A stretch of 64,000 nt of DNA from Modestobacter marinus (lineage in GTDB: Bacteria > Actinomycetota > Actinomycetes > Mycobacteriales > Geodermatophilaceae), in NCBI RefSeq assembly GCF_011758655.1, contig NZ_JAAMPA010000001.1:2914001-2978000 (forward strand), written 5' to 3'. Shown in pieces: positions 41,731-50,773 of the stretch (the stretch's first letter is position 1; each line of letters starts with the position of its first letter). The notes under the pieces are model-generated. The model was given only the letters and a program-made list of their open reading frames with translations. It was not told where the DNA came from and searched no databases. The position numbers were made by a program, and so were the translations under genes.

Positions 41731-42606
41731 ATGGACAGCAGCAGCGTCAGCCCGGTCGTCGCCGTCGTCGGCGCGACCGGTCAGCAGGGTGGGGCGGCCG
41801 CGCGGGCACTGCTCGACGCCGGCGTGCGGGTCCGCGCCCTGGTCCGTGACCCGGGGAAGGCCGCCGCCCAGGCGCTGGCCGCACGGGGCGCGGACCTGGT
41901 CCGGGCCGATCTCCGCGACCCGGAGTCGCTGCGCACCGCGTTCCGCGGGGCCGACCAGGTGTTCGCGATGACCACCTTCGCCGACGGACGCGGCGTCGAC
42001 GGTGAGGTGGTGGACGGCCGGGCCCTCGCCGATGCCGCGGCCGACGTGGGCGTCGAGCACCTGGTGTACAGCTCGGTCGGTGGCGCGGAACGAGAGACCC
42101 GCGTCCCGCACTTCGAGAGCAAGCGGCGGGTCGAGGAGCACATCACGGCGCTGGGGCTGCCGGCCACCTTCCTGCGGCCGGTCTTCTTCCTGGAGAACCT
42201 GACCGCCCAGGGCCCGGCGGTGGAGGACGGCGTGGTCGTCGTGCGGTTGCCCCTGCCGGCCGACGTCCCGCTGCAGATGGTCGCCGTCCAGGACATCGGC
42301 GTCGCCGCCGCGGCGCTGCTGCGGGAGCCCGGCCGGGTGCCCGGCGGTGCGGTGGAGCTCGTCGGCGACGAGCGGACCGGTGCGCAGATCGCCGAGGCGT
42401 TCGGAGCTGCGGCGGGGTTGCCCGGCCGCTACGAGGCGCTGCCGCTGTCGGTGCTCGGCGGGGATGAGGACATGACGAGGATGTTCCGCTGGTTCGCCGA
42501 GCTCCCCGCCTACCAGGGTCACCTCGCCACCAGCCGGACGCTGGTGCCCGACCTGCACGACCTGCCCGGGTGGCTGCGGAGCACCGGCTGGACGCCGGCC
42601 GGCTGA
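41731..42606 (+). CDS. NmrA-like NAD(P)-binding protein
   Basis: A 291-residue atypical short-chain dehydrogenase of the NmrA/HSCARG group. The N-terminal nucleotide motif is VVGATGQQGGAAARALLDAG (GxxGxxG). Next come VRALVRDPGKAAAQALAARG, DLVRADLRDPESL and LVYSSVGGAE. FESKRRVEEHI supplies the K of a rudimentary YxxxK site, with Tyr absent. Members sense the NADP(H) state or act as quinone or other oxidoreductases. ATG 41731 is preceded by GGGAG. Divergent pairing with a MarR gene is common for QorB- or NmrA-type genes involved in stress by electrophiles. Confidence 0.88.
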   Translation: MDSSSVSPVVAVVGATGQQGGAAARALLDAGVRVRALVRDPGKAAAQALAARGADLVRADLRDPESLRTAFRGADQVFAMTTFADGRGVDGEVVDGRALADAAADVGVEHLVYSSVGGAERETRVPHFESKRRVEEHITALGLPATFLRPVFFLENLTAQGPAVEDGVVVVRLPLPADVPLQMVAVQDIGVAAAALLREPGRVPGGAVELVGDERTGAQIAEAFGAAAGLPGRYEALPLSVLGGDEDMTRMFRWFAELPAYQGHLATSRTLVPDLHDLPGWLRSTGWTPAG

Positions 42607-42701
42607 GCCGACGGGGGCGATCCGGCCGCCGTTCGCGGGGTTCCTGCCGAGTCGGGTCGAATGCCGTCCGTGGGGCACGGAGGGCCGCCAGACTGCCGTC
42701 C

Positions 42702-43298
42702 GTGCCCCTCGACGACCTCGTCCCCGACACCCCCGCCTCCGCGCTCGAGGTGGCCCGGGCCTTCCACTCGCCGGCGCTGCTCAACCACTGCCGGCGGGCC
42801 CACCTCTGGGCCGCTGCGTACGGCCGGGAGCGCGGGATCGCCTTCGACGCCGAGCTGCTCTACGTCGCGGCGATGCTGCACGACATCGGGCTGGTGCCGG
42901 TGTTCGACAGCGCCACCGTGCCGTTCGAGGAGGCCGGCGGGGCGGTGGCCTGGGTGTTCGGCGCGGGCGCCGGATGGGACGCCGATCGCCGCCGGCGAAC
43001 CGCCGAGGTCATCGTCGCCCACATGGCCCCGGAGGTGGACGTGGACGTCGACCCGGAGGGCCACCTGCTCGAACTGGCCACCGGGCTGGACGTCTCCGGT
43101 CGCCGTCCCGACGACTGGCCGGCCGGCTTCCGGGCCGAGGTGCTCGACGCCTTCCCGCGGCTCGGGCTGGCCGAGGAGTTCCTCGGCTGCTTCACCGAGC
43201 AGGCGCGCCGCAAGCCCACGTCCCTGGCCGGGCAGTTCGTCGCCGAGGGCTTCGCCGATCGCGTGCGGGCCAACCCGCTGGACGGGGTCAGACGGTGA
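42702..43298 (+). CDS. HD-domain protein (predicted phosphohydrolase)
   Basis: A 198-residue protein with an HD metal-dependent phosphohydrolase fold. The first His lies in LLNHCRRAHLWA, the HD pair in LLYVAAMLHDIGLVP, and later metal-side residues in IVAHMAPEVDVD. The C-terminal part (RADVLDAFPRLGL-like region then ARRKPTSLAG) matches other actinobacterial HD proteins of unknown substrate, some annotated as cyanamide hydratase-like. The GTG start at 42702 is the most likely, though GGAGG is about 20 bases away. Its end overlaps the convergent giant helicase gene by 11 bases. Confidence 0.82.
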   Translation: MPLDDLVPDTPASALEVARAFHSPALLNHCRRAHLWAAAYGRERGIAFDAELLYVAAMLHDIGLVPVFDSATVPFEEAGGAVAWVFGAGAGWDADRRRRTAEVIVAHMAPEVDVDVDPEGHLLELATGLDVSGRRPDDWPAGFRAEVLDAFPRLGLAEEFLGCFTEQARRKPTSLAGQFVAEGFADRVRANPLDGVRR

Positions 43299-46200
43299 GC
43301 CGGCCGGACGGCTGCGCGGTGAGCCGGCCGGCGGCCAGGGCGGCGGCCAGGGGCGCGTCCAGCAGCGGCAGCAGGGCCGCGGTGCGCCGGCGGTGGCCGA
43401 AGACCTCGAGCGTCCGGACCTGCAGCTCGTCGCGGGTCAGGCCGCTGCCGGCCCGGCACAGTGCCACCATCGCGTTCGCGATCTCCTGCGGCGCCACGTG
43501 CTCCAGCGGCCGCGCGGTGCTGCTGGCCTGACGGCGGAACCAGCGCCACGTCGCCCGGTCGATCGAGGCCGGCCACAGGAACTCGCCGTCGACGGCGCCG
43601 GCCGGCAGCAGTGCCACCAGGGCGTCCCGCCGCGCCTCGGTCACCCGGGACAGCCCGAACGCCCCGGCGGTGAGCCGGGTCAGCCGGTCGCGGTGCACCG
43701 GCCCCTCCGCCTTGAGGCCGGCGGTGAGCACCCGGCGGACCTGCCGCGCGACGGCGGGGTCGCTCAGCTGGTCCAGCTGCCTCTTGTCGCCCGCGGGCTT
43801 CGGCGTCCAGGCGATGAACGGCTGCTCCTCGTCCAGCGGCGCCTGAGCGCGGGCGGCCCTGGCCGGCGCCTTCGGCGACGTCCCGGCGGTGCGCTTCGGT
43901 GCCGCCGGCGGTCGCGGGGCAGCCGGCTCGGCGACAGCGGCCGGCTCGGCGACGGCCACGGGCTCGACCGCGACGGGCTCGACCGCGACGGGCTCGACCG
44001 CGACGGGCTCGCTCACCACGGGCTCGGTCAGGAGGGGCTCAGGCTCGACCACGGGCTCGGGCACGACCAGGGGCTCGGGCACGACCACGGGCTCGGGCTC
44101 GCGGGCCGGAGCCACCCGGGTCGCCAGCGGGCGGAGCGGGATGACGTCGGCCAGCGGGCCGTCGTAGGGCTCCTCGACCTCGGGCTCCGGTTCGGGCTCG
44201 ACCGCGGCCGGGGCCGGAGTGGGGGTCGCTGCTGCGACGGCCGCCTCCAGCGTGGTCAGCACGGCCTCGCGGTCGGCCAGCCAGCTCGGCAGCCACACCC
44301 GCTCGACGGCCGGCCAGCGCAGCAGCTCGCCGAGCACCTCGGCCGGCAGGCCGTCGCGGTCCCCGACGGTGCGACGCCGCGCCCAGGCCGGGCCGTCGAG
44401 CAGCACGGCCAGCACCGGGGTGTCCGGTGCCGACGCGGGGGCGACGGTGAGGTCGAGGCGGAAGTCCGACAGGCCGACGTCCGTGCGCACCACCAGTCCC
44501 CGGGCGCGGAGCTCGTCGGCCACCTCGTCGCGGTGCCGGTCGGGCGACGTCCCGGGGTGGGTGGGGGCGACGGTGCCGGAGGCGGCCCGGTCGAGGTAGG
44601 CGCGCAGGTCCCGGACCCCCACCGACGTGGTCTGCTCGGCGTGCAGCTGCTCGGGGGCGAAGGAGCTGAAGACGACGACCTGCCGGCGAGCGCGGGTGAC
44701 GGCCACGTTCAGCCGCCGTTCCCCGCCGACCCGGCTCAGCGGCCCGAGGTCCAGGGACAGCCGGCCGCGCGCGTCGGCGCTGAAGCCGAGGGAGAGGAAC
44801 ACGGCGTCCCGCTCGTCTCCCTGGACGGTGTCCAGGTCCTTGACGAGCAGCCCCTCGCCGTCGGAGCGGTCCAGCGCGTCGACCACGCGCTCGTCCCCGG
44901 AGTCGCGCAGCAGCTCCTCGATCAGTGCCCGCTGCGGCGCGGTCGAGGCGATCACCGCGATCGACGGGACCGCGGGGGCGGCGGAGGAGAACCGGCGCAG
45001 CACCTCGCCGACGACCGCGTGGGCCTCCACCGGGTTCGTGCGCATGCCGGGGCCCGAGCGCACGAAGGTGCCCTCGACGCGCACCAGGGACACCCCGTGG
45101 CCGGCCGGGGCGGGGGAGGCGCCCCCGTGCAGCGGTGCCGGGAAGGAGGAGAGCCGGCCGTCGTAGTACCGGGCGTTGCTGAAGGCGATCAGCGACTCGT
45201 CCTGGCTGCGGTAGTGCCAGGACAACCGCTGCTGCGGCACCCCGGCCTGCACGCACTCGGCGAGGAGGCTCGGCGCGGTCGGGGCGGCATCGGCGGCCGG
45301 GTCCACGTCGTCGAGGCCGGGAGGGAGCGGCGGCAGCTGCGCGCTGTCCCCGACCACCACCGCGGCCCGGGCCCGGCCCAGTGCGCCGACGGCGTCGGCG
45401 ACCCGGAGCTGCGAGGCCTCGTCGAACACGACCAGGTCGAACTGGCCGGCGACCGCGGGGAGGAACCGCGCCACCGACTCGGGGGTGGCCAGCACGCACG
45501 GCAGGACGGCGGTGATCAGCTCGCCGTGGGCCGCCAGCAGCCCGCGCACGCCCAGCCCGGGCTCGGAGTGCCCCTCGCGCTGCTCGGCCAGCTCCCGCCG
45601 CAGGGCGCCGACCGGGCCCTCGGCCGTGGACGCGTCGAACGGCCGGGCCGCCAGCACCCCGGCGGGGACGGCGTCGACCAGGTGCGAGCGCACGGCGCGG
45701 GACGCCGCGGCGAAGCGGGCGAGGGCCCGCTCCTGCCGCCCGGCGTCGAAGGCGTCCAGCCCGGTGGCCTGCTGCCGCTCGGCGACCGAGGCCTCCGCGA
45801 GCCCCCGGTCGAAGGCGCGCACCGCGTCGTCGGCGGGCACCCTGCCGTGCAGCAGCAGGAGCCGGGCCTCGGTCAGCCCGGCCAGCCGCAGCGGTTCCAG
45901 GGTGTCCAGCAGGCTGACCCAGCGGCGCAGCGACATCGGGTGCACGTACTCCACGCCGCGCTCCGGCCGGGTCAGCGTCCAGCGCAGCACCAGCCCGTCC
46001 TCGCCGCTCCACGCGCCCAGCTGCGCCGAGCTGCTGGAGCAGACCGTCAGCAGCTGGCGGAGCGCGTCGCGCAGCCGGGCGACGGTGCGCGCCCCGGACA
46101 CGTCGGTCACCGGGCCGGCGGCGAGGAACCGGCGGACGGCGGTGGCGAAGCCGGCGCTGCCGTCGACCGTGGCAGCGGCACGGCGCAGCCAGCGCACCTC

Positions 46201-49200
46201 GGCGTCGAACACCGACCGGCCCGGTTCGGTGAAGGGGTTCCACCCGGGCGGCACCTGCAGCCCCGGGATGCCGGCCGCCCGCGAGGCCAGGGCCCGGACG
46301 GCGGTCTGCACCCGCCGGAGGTCGGCGGTCAGCTCGGGGACGTCGCCGGGCCGGATCGAGGCGCCCGGGCGCAGCGCCGGGGCCAGCTGGTCCCGGACGG
46401 TGGCCAGCTTGCCGCGCCGCGCCACCCAGCTCGCCGCCGCGGCCTCCTGCGCCTGCACGAACAGGTCGGCCAGCGGCAGGTCGAGCGCCGCCGGGGTGAG
46501 TATGTCCAGGCCGGGGTGCGGCGCGGCGGTGAGCTCGGCGATCTCACCGAGCAGGTCGTCGGTGGCGGCCTGCCAGCGCGCCGTGCGCACCTCGTCCAGC
46601 ACGGCCAGCCCGATCCGGGGCCCGCCGAGCAGGTGCACGAGGGCGTCCAGGTCCTCCGGGGTGCCGGCGGCGCGCAGGACGGCGGCCAGACCTCCCTCGC
46701 CCGGCAGCTCCCGGATCGCGGCGTCGACGGCGACCGCGGCCTGCTGCACCTCGGTGATGTCGAGGTCGATGGTGTCGATGAAGGCCCACGCGTGCCCGGC
46801 CGAGGGGTGCGCCAGGCCGGCGATGTCGGGCAGCAGCGCCAGCGCGTGGTGCACCTCGGTCACCACCTCGGCGGTGGCGCGGGCGGCGAAGCGGGCGGTC
46901 ACCGGGAGCGGGTCGACGTCGGGGGCGGCGCCCAGCTCGGCGGTGCGGGCTGAGTACAGCGACAGGCCCGCCGGGTTCTCCGCGTGCAGCCGCTCGGCGT
47001 GGTGCTGCAGGGTGCGGCGGGCCGAGCGCAGCTCCTCGGCGTCGGCGGCCAGGCCCTGGGCGTCGACGTCGACCGCGTGCGCCAGTGCGGCCCGGACCTG
47101 GGCCCGGACGACGGCCGGCCGGCTGCCCTTGTCGTGCAGGTGGAGCGCGAGCGGGCCCATGCCGACCGCGTCCAGCCGCCGGGCGACGGCGTCCAGGGCG
47201 GCGCGCTTCTCGGCGACGAACAGGACCCGCTGACCCTCGGCGACGGCCCGGGTGAGCAGGTTGCCGATCGTCTGCGACTTGCCGGTGCCGGGTGCGCCCT
47301 GGACGACGATCGTCCGCCCGGCGGTGGCCGCGGCGACCGCAGCCAGCTGGGCGGCGTCCGCGGGCAGCGGGCACCGGGCGGCGAGCTCGTCGAGGTCGAC
47401 CGGGTCGGCGGGCGCGGGCACCGGGTCGACGAAGCGCTCGGCCGGGGCGTGCACCAGGTGGGCGACCAGCGGGTTGGCCGTGAGCTCGGCCCAGTGCTCG
47501 TCGAGGTCACGCCACAGCCGGTACGCCGCGACCGGCAGGACGGCCAGCTCGGCGGTCGCCTCGACCCGGTGGGGGAGCGCGGCGGTGGCCAGCGCCGCGC
47601 GGAGCGCGTCCAGCGCCGCGGTCGCGCCGATCTCGGCGCTGTCGTCGGCCGCTCCGGTCAGCCCGGGCACGGTCAGGCCGTGCACCCGGCGGAGCTCGGC
47701 CAGCAGGCAGCCGTTCGGCACGGTGCTCCCGGCCTCGTCCACCGTCAGCCGGTACCCGCCGTCGCGGGCCGGGGTGAGCAGGACGGGGACGAGCACCACC
47801 GGTGACCGCAGCGGGCGGCCGTCGAGCTCCCAGAGCAGGCTGCCCAGGGCGAGGTACAGGCCGTTCGCGCTGGTCTGCTCGACCACCGTGCGGGCCCGGT
47901 GGGCGAGGGCGCGCAGCCGGGACGGGTAGCCGGCGGCGGGGACGTCGACGTGCAGCGACCGGCGCTCGGTGAGCTGCTGGAGCAGGTGCTGGGCGGGCAG
48001 GTCGCGGGCGGTGCGCAGCCCGGTGTCGGCCTGCACACCGGCCACCCGGTCACCGGGCAGGAGGGTCAGCGTGGCTCCGCCCTCGACCAGCTCCGCCAGC
48101 GCCGCCAGGGCGTCCGGCGGCACCGTGAGCGGCAGCCCCGACCCCTCGGCGTGGTCGATCAGCCGGGTGCGCACGCTGGGGCTGAGCAGGTCGTCCTGCC
48201 ACTGCCGGACCCGGGCCGGGGCGGGCGGGCGGTGGTCGGTCCCGGGGGCCGCCGGGGTGTCGGGGAGCGCCGGTGCCGCGGCCGCGTGCAGCTCGGGCTC
48301 CGGCGCCGCGTCGTCCTCGGCGCCGGTGTGGTCGGGCAGCGGGCGGACCCCGTCGAGCCGGGCTCGGTGGACGTCGGTCACGCCCAGGACCCGGGACAGG
48401 TCGCCGGACAGCCAGGCGGCGTAGGCCGGGCCGTGGAGGTCGGGCGTGGTGTTGCCGCGGTCGGTCAGCAGCGTCGTCTCGACCAGGCCGATCACGCGCT
48501 GGTCGACCAGCGCCACCAGGGCCGCGACGTCGGTGGTCGCCGCCGTCGCGGCGCTGCGCTCCTCGCGCCAGTAGCCGAGGAAGGCGTGCCCCTCGACCAC
48601 CCACAGCAACGGGCGCAGGCCGGCGTGCTCGAGGGCGGCGGCGAGGGTGACGACGGTGTCCAGGCAGGTGCCGGCCCGGTCGTCGAGGACCTCCCCGGGG
48701 TCGCGGACGTGCTGCCCGTCCTCGGTCCAGCCGGCCGGCGGCTCGCTGTGCCGGACCTCGCGGCGGCGCACCGCCCAGGTGATCGCCTCGACCACGTCGT
48801 CGACCCGGTCGGGCCCGTCGGCGTAGCCGGTCAGGCTGCCGCTGCCGGTGCCCTCCTCGAGCAGGGTGGTCGCGTCGGCGACCAGCGCGCCGATCGCCGG
48901 GTGCTGCGGCTGGACGTGGGCGGCGAGCACCTCCAGGGCCAGCGGCAGGGGCGCGGCCAGCCACTGGCCGGCGGCCAGGACCGTCACCGGCTCCCGGTGC
49001 TCGGCCAGCACCCGGCCTGCGGCGGTCAGCTCCACCTGCAGCCAGCTCGGCCGGGGCTCCCCGCGCTGCCGCAGGGCGGCCGGGTCGAGGGTGAGGCCGG
49101 TGTCGTCGACCACGGTGGTGCGGCCGGCGTCGAGGTCGACCAGCCGCTCGACGGCGGCTCCGAGCTCGCCCTCGGCGTCCTGCACGGACAGCCGGAGCAC

Positions 49201-49377
49201 CGCCCCGCGGACCGTCGAGGTGCTGCCGGTGAGGCTGAGCCGGGAGACGACCGGGACGCCGTGGGCGGCCAGCGCAGAGCTGACCACCGGGCTGACCGTG
49301 AGCTCGACCGAGACCGTCGGCGAGGACGCCGCCGCGGGGCCCTCGGAGCTCACCTGGAGGTCGGCCGCGTTGCGCAT
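43288..49377 (-). CDS. Giant DUF4011 / SF1 helicase / Vsr-like nuclease / DUF3320-like protein, intact copy
   Basis: A 2029-residue paralogue of the protein at 9406-15069 with the same domain order. The N-terminal DUF4011/transglutaminase-like region keeps Cys238 (GTCLDTVVTL) and its partner block VEGHAFLGYW. The SF1 core has Walker A GAPGTGKSQ (Lys700), a normal Walker B VVFDEASQL (Asp1319-Glu1320), GDSAQLPP, TVQGDERDAVFLS and VAVTRARRQ. The Vsr/MTES_1575-like nuclease follows (FRLDLTV, LLDG, DRDGLPAEVL). A linker of Glu/Pro/Val repeats leads to the C-terminal DUF3320-like domain. ATG 49377 lacks a clear Shine-Dalgarno and may be leaderless. The fusion of protease-like, helicase and nuclease parts suggests nucleic-acid defence or repair; this is inference. 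Confidence 0.9.
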   Translation of the reverse strand: MRNAADLQVSSEGPAAASSPTVSVELTVSPVVSSALAAHGVPVVSRLSLTGSTSTVRGAVLRLSVQDAEGELGAAVERLVDLDAGRTTVVDDTGLTLDPAALRQRGEPRPSWLQVELTAAGRVLAEHREPVTVLAAGQWLAAPLPLALEVLAAHVQPQHPAIGALVADATTLLEEGTGSGSLTGYADGPDRVDDVVEAITWAVRRREVRHSEPPAGWTEDGQHVRDPGEVLDDRAGTCLDTVVTLAAALEHAGLRPLLWVVEGHAFLGYWREERSAATAATTDVAALVALVDQRVIGLVETTLLTDRGNTTPDLHGPAYAAWLSGDLSRVLGVTDVHRARLDGVRPLPDHTGAEDDAAPEPELHAAAAPALPDTPAAPGTDHRPPAPARVRQWQDDLLSPSVRTRLIDHAEGSGLPLTVPPDALAALAELVEGGATLTLLPGDRVAGVQADTGLRTARDLPAQHLLQQLTERRSLHVDVPAAGYPSRLRALAHRARTVVEQTSANGLYLALGSLLWELDGRPLRSPVVLVPVLLTPARDGGYRLTVDEAGSTVPNGCLLAELRRVHGLTVPGLTGAADDSAEIGATAALDALRAALATAALPHRVEATAELAVLPVAAYRLWRDLDEHWAELTANPLVAHLVHAPAERFVDPVPAPADPVDLDELAARCPLPADAAQLAAVAAATAGRTIVVQGAPGTGKSQTIGNLLTRAVAEGQRVLFVAEKRAALDAVARRLDAVGMGPLALHLHDKGSRPAVVRAQVRAALAHAVDVDAQGLAADAEELRSARRTLQHHAERLHAENPAGLSLYSARTAELGAAPDVDPLPVTARFAARATAEVVTEVHHALALLPDIAGLAHPSAGHAWAFIDTIDLDITEVQQAAVAVDAAIRELPGEGGLAAVLRAAGTPEDLDALVHLLGGPRIGLAVLDEVRTARWQAATDDLLGEIAELTAAPHPGLDILTPAALDLPLADLFVQAQEAAAASWVARRGKLATVRDQLAPALRPGASIRPGDVPELTADLRRVQTAVRALASRAAGIPGLQVPPGWNPFTEPGRSVFDAEVRWLRRAAATVDGSAGFATAVRRFLAAGPVTDVSGARTVARLRDALRQLLTVCSSSSAQLGAWSGEDGLVLRWTLTRPERGVEYVHPMSLRRWVSLLDTLEPLRLAGLTEARLLLLHGRVPADDAVRAFDRGLAEASVAERQQATGLDAFDAGRQERALARFAAASRAVRSHLVDAVPAGVLAARPFDASTAEGPVGALRRELAEQREGHSEPGLGVRGLLAAHGELITAVLPCVLATPESVARFLPAVAGQFDLVVFDEASQLRVADAVGALGRARAAVVVGDSAQLPPLPPGLDDVDPAADAAPTAPSLLAECVQAGVPQQRLSWHYRSQDESLIAFSNARYYDGRLSSFPAPLHGGASPAPAGHGVSLVRVEGTFVRSGPGMRTNPVEAHAVVGEVLRRFSSAAPAVPSIAVIASTAPQRALIEELLRDSGDERVVDALDRSDGEGLLVKDLDTVQGDERDAVFLSLGFSADARGRLSLDLGPLSRVGGERRLNVAVTRARRQVVVFSSFAPEQLHAEQTTSVGVRDLRAYLDRAASGTVAPTHPGTSPDRHRDEVADELRARGLVVRTDVGLSDFRLDLTVAPASAPDTPVLAVLLDGPAWARRRTVGDRDGLPAEVLGELLRWPAVERVWLPSWLADREAVLTTLEAAVAAATPTPAPAAVEPEPEPEVEEPYDGPLADVIPLRPLATRVAPAREPEPVVVPEPLVVPEPVVEPEPLLTEPVVSEPVAVEPVAVEPVAVEPVAVAEPAAVAEPAAPRPPAAPKRTAGTSPKAPARAARAQAPLDEEQPFIAWTPKPAGDKRQLDQLSDPAVARQVRRVLTAGLKAEGPVHRDRLTRLTAGAFGLSRVTEARRDALVALLPAGAVDGEFLWPASIDRATWRWFRRQASSTARPLEHVAPQEIANAMVALCRAGSGLTRDELQVRTLEVFGHRRRTAALLPLLDAPLAAALAAGRLTAQPSGRLTV
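43930..44110 (-). repeat. Repetitive Glu-Pro-Val linker in the intact giant helicase gene
   Basis: A region of short imperfect repeats (plus-strand units such as TCGACCGCGACGGGC and GGGCTCGGGCACGACC) encodes Val-Glu-Pro/Ala-Val-type repeats linking the nuclease to the C-terminal domain. The degenerate paralogue at 9.4 kb has a much shorter linker at this place, which partly accounts for the length difference. Confidence 0.75.
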
Positions 49378-49513
49378 GGAGTCTGTGTACCCGGTCGGAC
49401 GGACCGTTCCGCTCAGGCGAGCCGGACGGGTGGGGCGGGTGTGACGACCGGCGTCCGCTGGGGTCGGTGCGCAGCTCGCCCGCACCGGGCGTGGTGCCGC
49501 GCGGACCGGCTGC

Positions 49514-49753
49514 TCAGAGCCGGGCGAGGGTGTCGCAGTCGGCGCAGAGCGCGTCGCCGCGGTCGGCCGGCGGTGGCCACGGCACCGCCTCGTCCCGGGC
49601 CACGTAGGCGCCGCAGAGGGCAGTGCGGCCGCGTGCCCCGCTCAGCCCCAGGGTGGCGTGCGCGGGGCCGATCAGCCGCGCCGTCTGGCCGGCCGGGTCG
49701 TCCAGCGAGCCGACCATCATCACGGCCCGCGCCGTGCGGTAGGGGTAGGCCAT
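49514..49753 (-). CDS. Small conserved-looking protein with a cysteine cluster
   Basis: A 79-residue protein with the tail RTALCGAYV, then LCADCDTLARL, giving Cys47, Cys70 and Cys73. With a nearby His (PAHATLG), these could bind one zinc ion. Similar short actinobacterial proteins place a His, a (T/R)xxCG and a CxxC in this order, but I cannot name the family. ATG 49753 has no Shine-Dalgarno, suggesting a leaderless message. It lies upstream of, and on the same strand as, the intact giant helicase gene, 136 bases away; co-transcription is possible but unproved. Confidence 0.6.
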   Translation of the reverse strand: MAYPYRTARAVMMVGSLDDPAGQTARLIGPAHATLGLSGARGRTALCGAYVARDEAVPWPPPADRGDALCADCDTLARL

Positions 49754-49883
49754 GGCGTCACGATGTGAGACGTCCGCGGCTCCGGCCCGCGCAACACGCA
49801 GGCCGGGTCCGGGGTGTCACCCCATCAGCCCCAGCCACCCCGGCAGGCGTCCCGGGGCCGGCCCGACCGACCCCCGACACAGC

Positions 49884-49929
49884 GGTACCACCGCCGTTGG
49901 CCTTCCCCCAGGCCAACGGTGGCGGTACC
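49884..49929 (-). terminator. Long hairpin after the membrane-protein gene
   Basis: GGTACCACCGCCGTTGGCC (from about 49884) pairs with GGCCAACGGTGGCGGTACC (to about 49929), with two mismatches that become wobble pairs and a seven-base loop. An outer ACAGCG/CGCTGT pair extends it to about 49879-49940 with an insertion. It is placed to end the minus-strand transcript of the membrane-protein gene. Confidence 0.7.
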
Positions 49930-49967
49930 GGGATCGCTGTGCGGACCGGCGGACCGGTCCGGGTGGG

Positions 49968-50639
49968 TCAGGCGGCGAAGCCCGCCCGGTCCACCTTGCG
50001 GTGGAAGCGCTCGCCGAGCTTGCCGCCGAGCACGGCGCCGAGCAGCGTGACCAGCAGGACGGCGAGCAGCGCGATGATGCCGGCGGTCGTGAGGGTGCCC
50101 TCGTCGATCGGGATGCGCGGCAGGTCCAGGTCGGAGAGCACGTTGTACTGCGAGCCGAGGACCGCCCCGGCGACGGCCAGGACGAGGACCACCAGCAGGC
50201 CGACGACCCACACCGCGATGCCCTGACGGACGCCGTCGAAGCGGGCCATCCGGCCGGCGACGTAGCCACCCGCGAGGTAGGCCAGGAAGAGGACGACGAG
50301 CAGCGCGATGCCGCCGCCGATCCCGATGCCGTCGGCGTTGGCGGCGGCCTCGTCGACGGAGGGGACGCCCTCGGTCAGCCCGATGGCGACCCCGGCGGCG
50401 GAGACGGCCGCGATGAGCAGGACGGCCAGGCCGTTGGCGGACAGCCAGCCGAAGAACGCCGCACCCCACTTGATGCCGCCGAAGCGGTCGTGCTGGCGGT
50501 CGACGGCGTCGCGGGCGGCGCCCCGGCTGGCACGGGCGCCGGTGCCGGGGTCCACCTCGTTGTTGCGGAAGCTGGTCGTCCGGTCGCCGACCGAGGTGCC
50601 GCGGTCGGACGGGTCGGAGGGGGCGGTGCTGCCGGTCAT
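49968..50639 (-). CDS. Four-helix membrane protein of unknown function
   Basis: A 223-residue protein with a polar N-terminus of about 55 residues and four predicted membrane helices (roughly 63-90, 108-130, 140-165, 185-208). The block YLAGGYVAGRMARFDG between the second and third helices, with Gly-rich packing, resembles YrzE/TIGR04086-like small membrane proteins. No catalytic motif is seen. The start ATG 50639 has GGAG six bases upstream. It lies 171 bases downstream of the PRC-barrel/DUF2382 gene on the same strand but after a terminator, so it probably has its own promoter, next to a leader hairpin at 50660-50701. Confidence 0.75.
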   Translation of the reverse strand: MTGSTAPSDPSDRGTSVGDRTTSFRNNEVDPGTGARASRGAARDAVDRQHDRFGGIKWGAAFFGWLSANGLAVLLIAAVSAAGVAIGLTEGVPSVDEAAANADGIGIGGGIALLVVLFLAYLAGGYVAGRMARFDGVRQGIAVWVVGLLVVLVLAVAGAVLGSQYNVLSDLDLPRIPIDEGTLTTAGIIALLAVLLVTLLGAVLGGKLGERFHRKVDRAGFAA

Positions 50640-50659
50640 GGTGGCTCCAGGGGAGGGGT

Positions 50660-50701
50660 CGTCACGGTCGGCGGGCGAGCAGCCGCGCGCCGACCGTGAC
50701 G
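50660..50701 (-). repeat. 14-bp inverted repeat in the leader of the membrane-protein gene
   Basis: CGTCACGGTCGGCG (50660-50673) is perfectly repeated in inverse at 50688-50701 with a 14-base loop. It lies 20 bases upstream of the start codon and after the preceding terminator, so it is either a leader hairpin or an operator. Confidence 0.6.
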
Positions 50702-50773
50702 AGTACAGGGGCGACGGGCGGGCGGGGCTGGCCGGCGCGGTCGCGGGGGTCGTGCGGGTTGTGCGGGTGGTGC

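Noticed and set aside
43930-44110. Tandem repeats considered as an intergenic array
   Set aside because: They are within the giant helicase frame and encode a Glu/Pro/Val linker in register.
42661-46953. A 1430-codon open frame on the plus strand opposite the intact giant helicase gene
   Set aside because: Its sequence is low-complexity Gly/Arg/Gln-rich, has no family motifs, and mirrors the codon bias of the real gene on the other strand. It is a shadow frame of GC-rich DNA.
9406-49377. A horizontally acquired island bounded by the two giant helicase genes
   Set aside because: The genes between them have normal composition and mostly housekeeping or catabolic roles, and no integrase, tRNA, direct repeat or phage gene was seen.
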